DNA of 64,000 bases from Maylandia zebra. Lineage: Eukaryota > Chordata > Actinopteri > Cichliformes > Cichlidae. Shown piece by piece: positions 25,518 through 64,000 of this stretch. A program made the translations under genes and the position numbers. Location: contig NC_135179.1 of NCBI RefSeq assembly GCF_041146795.1, forward strand, positions 12,523,047 to 12,587,046, given 5' to 3'. The notes under the pieces are model-generated. The model saw only the letters and a program-made list of their open reading frames with translations. It did not search any database and had not been told where the DNA came from. Position 1 is the first letter of the stretch; each line of letters starts with the position of its first letter.

Positions 25518-26253
25518 CCCGTTTAACTGGACATTAAAAGTCAAGCGGAAGTTGACTGAGATCCTCAGATAAAGAAGAAATCCTGTGAGCAACATTAATT
25601 TTTTTTCCCAGTCAAAGCTCTGTCACAAACTCTTTGGAACTACTCCATCGGTGTACAGGAGAAACAAGTTGGCTCACCTCTGAACTGCACTCTTGTGCCA
25701 AAGTCAACCCAGGCTCTACCCACCCAGCTCTCCCCCCCCCCCCTTCCCGCCTGCTGTCATAGTTCAAATGATGTTATTATTTACCAAGAGTTAATTTACA
25801 CCTTCTACTTAACTTGTGTCAATTAGCACTCAATAACAGCTTTATTTTAATCTGTACAGGCATAAAGAGGTGTTAAAAGCATTTAAGTGTTGAGGAATTT
25901 TGCAAACCACTTTGTGCCAAGAAAATAAGGGAGCTTTTAAGGGTGCTAGCTAATTCCTCACATCTGAAAAGAGTGTTCAAAGTGAGCACTGGCATTTTGT
26001 CACCTCTCAGATCTACTTGTACTAAACTGTGTGATCCATTCATACTCATTATTGTAACACTGGATTTGTGTACTATCGCCAGTGTTTATTTTTTGGAGCA
26101 GGCCAAGTCAGAGATCAAATCCTCACTTTAATGCAAATTAAAAGTTGACAATTCTGGACTGGGCTAGACTTAAAAAATATATATATATAAAAAATGGAAA
26201 TAGTTATGTACAATCCGATGTGTGTAATCATGCAAGGTGAAATGTATTGAGTC

Positions 26254-26284
<31 letters not shown>

Positions 26285-27235
26285 GTGGCCAAGCCACTGA
26301 CTTGAATCTGTTTTTAAATATACGGGGAGGGTTAAGGTCTGTTCTTTTTGCAACTGTTTCCTCAACAACGTTTTGGTTGATTGAGTTGATGTTACTGACA
26401 AAATAAAGTAGTCTTCTGTGTACTACTACTACTACTACGACAGTAAATAGTTTTAACCAATAATCCACTTGTGGTAGTAAAGGCAAAGTGCCGTGCAGAT
26501 GAAAAAAGAAAAACTGAAAGCTTTCACAGCGTGTGCACCATGTCACAACCCAAGTCACTCTTTCTGGTGAATCATATTTCTCTGTATTATTGGAGTCTTG
26601 ATGACGGCTTAAAGTAGCAAGTGAACAAGAAGACGATGAGGACTATGCTTCTATGCATTTTGTAATTAATATTGATTTAAAAAGAAAAGCAACAACAATA
26701 TGGCAGAGTGAGCTTTAGCTCGGTCCTGAAAGACATATTTGCTTAAACCTGTGTTTACTAGTTTGAAGATAATACTGAATTGATCAAGTGCATACGTTTT
26801 AATTCATAGTTTAACAGAAAAAGTATTCAAGCTCAGCCACTTATGTTGCATGCTAAGGTTTTAATAATACCTAAAATTGTATTATTTTTTTCTAATCTAC
26901 AGATGTTTTGGTTGTTGCGTGTTTGCAGACTAGAAACAGATTTATTTTTTATATGCTTTTAGGCATGTCCTGTTCCTGTTCACTTTTGTGTTGACAGCCT
27001 AGTAGCAGGAAGCTGCCTCATGGTGTTATTTAAAAAAAAAAAAAAAAAAAAAAAGTCCCACTGTAATCCTTCTAAATAATACACACTAATCTTTTTTAAG
27101 TGCCTGCCGCATTAGAGCCTAGCAAAGCCAAGCTATTTCACCCTCTTTTCAGTCTAGTGTAATTGGTTTGAATTGTCTCTATTTATTATGTGGATGACTT
27201 GAAAGAAATAAACACTGAAAATGTGCTCATGTTTC
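25518..27235 (+). other. plekha1: plekha1 3' untranslated region
   Basis: AT-rich 1.7 kb after the stop codon, with long homopolymers (C tract near 25733, T tract 26254-26280, A tract 27031-27054). Candidate poly(A) signals are at 26402 and 27207. Confidence 0.6.
27207..27212 (+). terminator. plekha1: plekha1 poly(A) signal
   Basis: AATAAA followed about 20 bases later by GT/T-rich sequence (TGTGCTCATGTTTCAG). It is the last good signal before the intergenic region; AATAAA at 26402 could be an earlier alternative. Confidence 0.55.
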
Positions 27236-27239
27236 AGTA

Positions 27240-30000
27240 TTGTGCTTATCTTTATCCAGGAGAGCATGAGTCTGGTGGAATATAAGAGGTTTACAAAGTC
27301 TGCAAAGAGAGAAACTTTTGGCAGCATCCACAGTTTGATTTGAGTGTTTGATGTGATTGTAGAGAGTTTCCTCTGCCCTCTTGTGGCAAGAGAAAAATCT
27401 TCACTTTGTCATTGAAAACATTCCTGTGCTCTATAAACCACCAGTTATGTTTTCATCACGGATGACTGCAAAGGTTTCAGTTGATGGAGTGCAAAGCACC
27501 ACACACGAGAAGCATGAAACAGATGTTTCAGCACAGACCCAGCCAAGAATCATAACAAGAATCATGTAAGAAGCATGCAAAAAGCCACATTAACAAAAGA
27601 GGGTGTGTCTGTGAGCTTCCCCTAATTCCATGTTTACAGAAATATTAGCCTCAACCAGAACAAGCCATCAAAATAATTACAATAAATAAGAAACTGACCA
27701 TTTTTGGATCCTTGAATAAAAGCCATCAACTCCACATAAAAGCCCTGCATTAACAATTTATATAATAAAATATAAATACACAAAGTATCAGAACTTTTGC
27801 AAACATAATTCAACTTTATTTTGTTATAATCCTATAAAATGTGTTTGCCGTTATATCTGACTAAGGTGGGCCTTTCCTATTTGCTAGTTAAAATTGAATT
27901 TGAAATTGTGCGTGATATTTAAATTCTTCCTCACAGCTTGATGATAAAACCTAATCTACACTACAGCTGAGTAAAAAGAGACAATCATCTTCATCGAGGA
28001 CCAAAAGTATGAATGGAAACTGTACAAGTAAGCCAACTTGGCAATGTAGAACAGTTGGTGTACATGGAGCAAGTATTTCCACTCCAACATCGATGATAAA
28101 GCGTATGTATGAGCATCGTTTGTCATGTCTTAATGAGGTGCTCCTTACATATTCAGCCTTGAGCTTGATATGGTACGTGTGGACTGAATATTTAAAGCCT
28201 CTTTAATCAGCTGGATAATGAGTTATGGCATATTCAGGGGCTTCGTCTCTATGTGTGCAGTTAATTGTGAATGCTGCATGTGTGGACATTTTAAAGTACA
28301 TGTGGATGGTGTCATTGGAAGAAGCAAAATCATTTATAATTAGCTGGTGTGTTTAAGTATGAGCTTGGATGTACAGCTCTTTGATATTCCATATATACCA
28401 TAGCTTCTATGCTCATTGGAGGATGCCAGACTTTGGTGTGGCTTCAGATGTGGAAGTACAGCTCCATTTTGGTCCTTCAATGGCCTCACTCACAGCCTGG
28501 ACAAACTTGGGAGGCGAGATCACACAGACCTCAGTGTCGTCCATCATTGGCTACGTTCACTGTCCTCGGCTGGAGGATGGGTGTTCCTTATAAATGAGGT
28601 TGCTTTCATCTGCAAGTTTTCCCACCGTTTCTCGCCTACGTAGTGCCACATAACGGAGCTGATGATGTTGCGTGGGTTTCGGCCGTTTTTGCATCAGCCA
28701 ACAATGTGTGTTGTCTTGGACTGAAATTAAAGAGCGTTCAGCTTCAGCTCTGTTTTTTTTTGTTTTTGTTTTTTCTGCGAAAAAAATGAATGAACCCTGT
28801 CATTTAACTCTTAACATCAGCTCTGGGTTACAGTCTACATTGTAGACTCTGTTTCCTGTGCTATACAAGAGTCCAGTCTGTTTCCGTTATGCCCCCCTTC
28901 TAATTGCCCCAAAGATACAAGAGATTTGGGTTTCCTGAGCCCCAGCACACCACAGGGTCCCAAGCAGGGGCATGGACAAATATTCTGCTGTATTTGTTGA
29001 CCACATTTAAACCAAGAGGCACATAAAAAAGAGAAAAAACAAGCCTGTCTTAACACAGTCTATCAAACTGTGTTGGGTATTTTATGAGGCTGATTTACAG
29101 AGTTTACTGGACTCTTACAGCTCACCACAGACATCTTAATCTAACAACGGTTTGCTGTTTGCCAAAATTAAAATGTGCTACTCTGATGCTGGAAATGTGT
29201 CAAGAGTTGATGTTTACAAATATTTTGAGTGATTAGTTGTACAAAACGATGTTGATTGCTCTTGAATTGAGTGCATTCTTTATTTGGATACCTGTACTAG
29301 ACTTGTCATGCCCCTACTTGCTGGGTGCTTAACCCTGCATCATGATAAACAGGCCTAGATAAGTTATGTCTTCATGCAGTCTTCCAACTGGAGCAAAGTT
29401 GGCTGTTTATTAAGTGTACATGAACGCATAAAACCCACAATCCACGCAATTATTGTTCCACCACTGATTTTTTTAATTAGCCATGAGGCTTGTGCGGGTG
29501 CCAGGAGTGACTCACAAGGAAGCATTAGAACAGGAAAATAAATAAGTACAGCATAAGGAAATAGTGACGCTGGATGTGTGGAAGGCTGTATAGCGTAAAA
29601 CATCTGGGCTACATGCATCCTTATTCTGCTATTATTCATTTCATCAGTCATCGACAGGAAACACTGGTGGACTAAAATAGTCTCGATATTCTCAATATTC
29701 TTGCTTGTTTTCAAGTTGACTTTGATATTTAAAGTTTTGTAATAGGCTGAAATAAAACTAATATATTTAAAATCACTTCCTCCCACCAGTCATGGCAATT
29801 TTCTGCTCTTTCCTCTGATTATTTATCTTCACGCTTTTGGAGACATGTCAGTAATTTAACTCTTCCGATTCAGTACGTCACGTAAAGCCACCAATCACCC
29901 TGCTTGTTGTTATTATCTAGAAAGTGAGTTGCATGTTTGATGCCGTGCCAGCAAAAACGTAAAATCGCGTAATTGGTTACGCAGTGGAGTTTCTGTTAAA
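27240..30000. other. plekha1-htra1 intergenic region
   Basis: About 2.8 kb with no supported gene. All three plus frames are open through part of 28409-28593, but the peptides resemble nothing I know. No ARMS2-like sequence seen. The last 250 bases before 30143 would contain the htra1 promoter and 5'UTR; no clear TATA box. Confidence 0.55.
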
Positions 30001-30142
30001 TGCCTCTCCAGCTGGGATGACTCCCCTCTCAGCACTGAGCTCTGTCATCCCATAACACTGCTGCTAGCACAGAGCGACCTTTTGGAACTCTTTAAAAGTT
30101 TGTGGTGAATTTTTAGGGGAGCTTCTTTTTTCAGTCTGAAAC

Positions 30143-59426
<29,284 letters not shown>

Positions 59427-59955
59427 CCCTCCAGAAATCACACCACAGTTGCTGGAGCTAGCTTTTACTTATCACCAGTGGACCTTATATCGGAGGGGTT
59501 TTTTACTGACGCACCCTCTCCCTGTGGCCAAAGGCCGGTGGTGCCTCACATCCAGGAAAATTCTGGCATTGCCTTGAAAGGAATGACTGTACGGATGCTT
59601 TAAAAGCAGCGCTGTACTATGTTTTCCCTGTGTGTTCTCATGTTTAGACTTTAATGCTTTGATCAAAGCTACTACTGTGTGTTCTTAAACCTTAAAAAAA
59701 TAGTCATTGGCATAGTGTTTTCACCTGCTTACTCGTTTTGTTGTTGTTGTTGTTGTTTTTTTAATGTACTGTTGCTCAGTCAGGCTGACTGAAATTTGAA
59801 GCAATTTTAAGCGACTTGCTGAGCAAATCATATTTGTAAAATTGTTGTTTTCTAAACTCCCCCCCCTTTTTTTTTAAAGTACTGTAGAAATACTTTGTTG
59901 TTTATGTGATGTATACTGGAGAAGAAAATAAAGGTTTTTTACCTCCATTTGCTTT
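59427..59955 (+). other. htra1: htra1 3' untranslated region
   Basis: About 0.5 kb of AT-rich sequence to the probable cleavage site, with a (GTT)n run near 59738-59757. Confidence 0.65.
59927..59932 (+). terminator. htra1: htra1 poly(A) signal
   Basis: AATAAA followed by a T-rich stretch (GGTTTTTTACC) and TTTGCTTTG, 500 bases after the stop codon. Confidence 0.65.
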
Positions 59956-60027
59956 GACACTCTGCTTACTGCCTTTTAAAAAATGCTCTTTCCAGCTCTC
60001 TTTCATTCAGTTTAATACACACATAAA

Positions 60028-60076
60028 CAGTGTTGGCCAAGTTACTTGAAAAAAGTAATCAGTAACTAATTTCTCT
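60028..60076. repeat. hAT-type terminal fragment
   Basis: Starts CAGTGTTGGCCAAGTTACTT followed by GAAAAAAGTAATCAGTAACT, the recognisable terminal sequence of an abundant fish repeat. One end only. Confidence 0.5.
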
Positions 60077-62099
60077 CGTGCATATGCACACAGAAAGAGG
60101 GACATGGAGCGTGTTGGGATCTGGTTTAAATTTGCTTTTATTGCCTTCATATGGGCTTGATAGTGGTCTGGTGTGATTGTTGGGACAGGGTCTCCACAGA
60201 CTGACCTCAGAGACAGGAGTGCGAGCCAAACTGAGATCCGACCCATGATGCAGTGGTCACAGATGTGGGGCTCGCATAAATACATTTAATGTTTTGGTGG
60301 AGATTTTTTGTTTACCACATATAGTGAAGTAAACCTCATGAGACCTGCAACTGCAGCTTCAAGCTATACAATACAAAGTCAAACGCACCGTCTATTATGC
60401 TGCATGTATTAGAAGATAAAATTGCACTTTAACAGCTTTACGAGTAAGTCTAAATGACAGTAGAACATATTTTGTCATGCAGTGGTCGGCTTCCTAGTTT
60501 TTACTTTTAAATTGCAGACCATGTGTCCAATAGCTTGTGGAGCTTTATCTCGCCAACTGCCCAATTTTCCATTTACACAAAGCACATGGAAGCTATATTA
60601 CAAAGTCATCCTTTCAAATGTCAAGTAGCCCAAAGGTGTATAACGTAATTAAACATTATTTAAATGACATAATGGACATTTTAATACATTTGATAATGAC
60701 ATATACTACATTTATAAGCACTAAGCAGTGTTGCTGCCATCTCATGGATTTGTCTCAGTGTTGCAGTCTGTCGTTCTAGTTTAAAAATCCAACTTTGCTG
60801 TGAACATTTTGGACAGATGTTACACTCAGCATTGAAATTCAATGTCTGCATTTCACTTGGCGATGCCACAGGTTTGTGACTCACTTGCTCCAAGACTGCA
60901 AAACATCCAGAGGTTACAGAATACATACGGTGCATTTGAATGAGCTGTAAAGTTTGCTCGTTAATGAAGTCATGACTGCCAGATTGCCAAGACCTGAGCT
61001 CAGAACCATCAGTCAAACATGGTCGTATTACCTCACCACCTCTGGGCTTTTGATGTGGACTGACTGTCTCTTTTCTGGCCCAAATACATACAAATGTTTG
61101 TATGTTTAACTGTAATTAGGTTTCATCTATCAGCCTCTTAATGATCAACCATGTTATGTTTGTCCAAATGTTACAAAAATAATCACGGGAAACAAAGTGA
61201 CTAAACATTTGGCTAATTGTGGTCTATGAATCCTCCGATAAACTAAAAAATATGTCAGTGTATTATGTTGACAGTTTGTAGTTTATATCAGGAGATTAAT
61301 TAGTGTGACAGCTGTTTCCCAATCACAATATTATATTAACACTATTTGTGTTATTTACTTTTTTCATTAAGTGAAATGGGTGGGATCCATCTGAAATTCA
61401 AACATTTCAGGCGGATCCTGTGGGAAATTAGTGTCTTGCTGTTTCTGAACTGAGGCCAGCCATTTCCACAAAAGATTTTCATGCTTTTAAGGAGATGTTG
61501 TGAGGTTTGTTCTGGATGAGTAATGCTCAGTTCAGTGTTGATACAGTTGGGACCACTTGGCCCTGAAGACCCAGGCTGTTGGAACGAACTATGTATTCAT
61601 TTGACACCATCTGTGCCCCAGGCTAGTGCCAGCGTGGGTGATATATACATGATTTCTGTTTACAGTATGTTGGATGTGTTTAAAAATTCACTCCACTGGG
61701 TATAGAACAATCAGATTTGGCAGCATACAACAACATTTATATTGATCGTGTAAGATATTATGTTATGCTAAGAAAACAACTAGAAGAATTTAAGTAACAT
61801 AACACTCTTCCATGTGTCTGATATGAAAATCAAGATAAAAATACTGTGAAAATTGGAATTCTTCCTGTTTGGATGTATTACCTTAAGTATCCTAATTTGA
61901 AGTAATTACAGAAGATTGTTTTTCCTGGATTAAAGCATTGGCTCTTTCAAATATATTTTTTTAATTTTCTCACTTAAATCTAAGTGTGTGTAGCCATCAT
62001 GTGCCTTTTTGTTTGAGACATAATTGCAAGTGGCCCCATTAAAACACATCCTCAACACAACGAACTTTTACATTTGGGTCCAAAAAATAAAATTAAAAA

Positions 62100-62612
62100 G
62101 GCTCAGCAGTGCTGTGCAAAAGTCTCGAGCCACTACTCTTTTCTTCATGAGTTCTTCAGGCTATTTGAAGGTCTTTCAAACATAAAAGGGCAGGGAACAG
62201 CCAGTGTTTATCTTCATATATTAGACAACTTTGCATACCTCAACATGGTGTCAAGGGTGTCCTAAAAAATTGATAAAGCTGGATAAGTGGAGGACAAAAG
62301 AAATAGCTGGCCTAAAAACTGCCTACATTAAATGAACAGTAACTGAAAGTCATGTCCTTAAGAAATAGGAAACAATATTTAAGCAAAGACCAGACACAGC
62401 AACCCGGCGGTGTTAATGATCTTGTCAAAATGTATCACAATATGAATGCAGACCTGCCTTGCAATACTGAAAAGCATCTGTTTAATGAAAAATAACTGTT
62501 TAATTTTGCAGCATAAAAACAATCCAAACTCACTGCTAATGTAGTAAAACATACTTGCATGGAAAAACACACAAATATAAATGAGAGGTGGAATTTACAC
62601 AGTATTGCATGT
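62100..62612. repeat. Decayed DNA-transposon-like repeat
   Basis: The left end CAGTGCTGTGCAAAAGTCTC continues GAGCCACTACTCTTTTC. The complement of the right end near 62612 reads CAATACTGTGTAAATTCCAC then CTCTCATTTATATTTG. The two are similar, suggesting degenerate inverted repeats around a 0.5 kb element. No transposase seen. Confidence 0.4.
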
Positions 62613-62999
62613 GTAAAGGGTTTCATTAGAAGATTAGATTCGGAAATTAGACCCTTTAAGCTGTTCACAAATGTATAAATTGAGTGGACCGATGCAAATA
62701 TTGAGTGACCATTTTTTAATATTGCATCTGTTCTTTCCCAAAGAAGGTCTATGGATAGAACTAATGCCGATCACGGCCGTTCATTTAGCTTCTCTTTGGC
62801 ACGTCTTCAAGTTCAACCCAACTAATGTGGTCCTCTTGCGCCCCCTATTGTTTGTTTTGGTTTAATTTTTAAACCAATCGAAGTCGCGTTTGCTCACAAA
62901 GTCTCAACGCACAGGAAACCTTTCCTGTTGCTGGTTGGTCGATTGCCTTCGACCAGCCCTTTACATGAGGGTCTTGCCAAGCATCGAGGAGGGAGGGGA

Positions 63000-63272
63000 T
63001 ATTTTAATGGCCGTCCGTAGCACTACAAAATGCAAAAAGTCCGGATTATCTACCATATATAGACTGTTACAGGCACCGATGCGTTAAGTACGCATTTCTG
63101 TGTTGATAAGCATCGCTGCGTGGACATATTCGGAATAGAGATGTCTTTGTAATGGTTTTTGTACTCTGCTGAGCGGACTTTACCCGCTTGATTTGTGTGC
63201 GAGTGGGAAATCAGGCCTAGCCGGCTGGCTAAAAAAACAAGCGGACGGTTAGCCTTTCGCTGGAGTTAAAAG
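63000..63272 (+). other. wapl: Probable wapl promoter and non-coding first exon
   Basis: A CpG-richer block ends at 63272 in a plausible donor (AAAAG then GTAACA), 0.6 kb upstream of the wapl start codon exon. The transcription start is not visible to me. Another donor candidate (CCAG then GTGAGA) lies near 63401. Confidence 0.4.
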
Positions 63273-63891
63273 GTAACACTGCATTATTACTCATTTGTAA
63301 TTACGGACGATTTCTGCACCATAGTATTTCCATTCAGACCATTACGTCAAAAGACTAAAACTTGTTTCAAACGCAAGGTTTCTGACATTTGAGGCAGCCA
63401 GGTGAGAAATGTAAACAGACTTACGTTAGCATAGTTAGCCATGTTAAGCTAATGGCTAGTGGCTAACTTTATAGTAGTTAACTTTACAAACAAGGGCTGA
63501 CTGAGCTAGAGTTAACACAGTACTTAGCTGTCCTGTAAGTATGTGCTGATAGGTAAAGAGTTTCAAATTGTATTAAAGTTGCTCTAAATCGTTCACGCTT
63601 TCTGTCGTATTGCTCACATTTACCGATGATGGTTTGGAAAGCTATACCGCTTGAGCTAGCTATGCTAACTTTGTGCGCTACCAGCCAACAGCTGAAACAT
63701 AACTTAGCCGGATTAATATAAATAACATTCCCCAAACCACTCATGACGATTACAGCCTGTTTTTGTTTTATGTTTTTTTTTTAAACACTCCTTTGCTAAG
63801 TCGTTCGTATCAATTTAAGTGCGCAGATTATAATGTTCTTGATGATCTATTGGTATAGTAAATGTTTTATTGTCTCTGCTGCTGTTCACAG
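63273..63891 (+). other. wapl: Probable wapl 5'UTR intron
   Basis: Ends in a pyrimidine-rich acceptor, TGCTGTTCACAG. Nothing else recognised. Confidence 0.5.
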
Positions 63892-63917
63892 GGAATATGT
63901 AACATAGAGCAGCCAAC

Positions 63918-64000
63918 ATGACATCCAGATTCGGCAAAACGTACAACCGCAAAGGTGGGGAGGCTAACTCGAAATTTGAGGAGGTCTTTTCCAATAAAAA
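63918..64000 (+). CDS. wapl: wapl, cohesin-release factor, N-terminal fragment
   Basis: After an acceptor at 63891, an ATG at 63918 opens [14 protein letters not shown] then [10 protein letters not shown], matching the start of vertebrate WAPL (human [14 protein letters not shown]...SKFDEVFSNK). The exon is cut by the window end after 27 full codons. WAPL works in the nucleus with PDS5 to open the SMC3-SCC1 gate and unload cohesin from chromatin. The N-terminal KTYSR segment of mammalian WAPL is a PDS5-binding YSR motif; here it reads YNR. Teleosts may have two paralogues (wapla, waplb), not distinguishable here. Confidence 0.9.
   Translation, partial: MTSRFGKTYNRKGGEANSKFEEVFSNK

Larger units (their letters stand above)
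59956..62990. other. htra1-wapl intergenic region
   Basis: 3 kb with no gene recognised. It contains two repeat fragments (60028-60076 and 62100-62612). Short open frames are AT-rich and featureless. Confidence 0.6.

Noticed and set aside
27240..30142. A possible ARMS2 gene
   Set aside because: No similar frame or exon structure is visible, and ARMS2 is considered primate-specific.

Overview
This is a teleost fish nuclear genomic window, probably from a percomorph such as a cichlid. The evidence is multi-exon genes with GT-AG introns that read as clear orthologues of vertebrate genes, AT-rich introns with long CA/GT and homopolymer tracts, and fish-type repeats (hAT and Tc1-like DNA transposons, a tRNA-derived SINE, a decayed LINE). 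There are no prokaryotic features. The species is inferred from repeat style only.

Layout: (1) 1-6100 is mostly non-coding. It holds one possible GC-rich first coding exon on the minus strand (4405-4546) that I could not name. (2) About 6200-27240 is plekha1 (TAPP1) on the plus strand. It has a probable non-coding first exon near 6326, eleven coding exons from 13323 to 25517 (422 aa by my joins), an alternative last exon at 22729-22845, and a 3'UTR ending near the AATAAA at 27207. (3) 27240-30142 is the intergenic gap. (4) 30143-59426 is htra1 on the plus strand, nine coding exons totalling 476 aa, with large introns 1 (9.3 kb) and 3 (14.4 kb) that hold most of the transposon insertions. Its poly(A) signal is at 59927. 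(5) 59950-63000 is intergenic. (6) At 63918 the first coding exon of wapl (wapla/waplb), the cohesin-release factor, begins and runs off the window.

The plekha1-htra1 tandem matches the human 10q26 block PLEKHA1-ARMS2-HTRA1 linked to age-related macular degeneration. The fish gap shows no ARMS2-like gene, as expected because ARMS2 is regarded as primate-specific. The three genes are not an operon and share no pathway: a PI(3,4)P2-binding adaptor, a secreted serine protease and a nuclear cohesin regulator.

I did not find a convincing new biological system. The most useful non-routine observations are: repeat-rich splice flanks around plekha1 exons 5 and 6; an alternative plekha1 C-terminus lacking the PDZ ligand; a possible internal plekha1 promoter; three nested transposon insertions readable from inverted repeats and target-site duplications; and a YSR-to-YNR change at the wapl N-terminus. 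All splice joins were made by hand from reading frame and GT-AG rules, helped by recalled family sequence.
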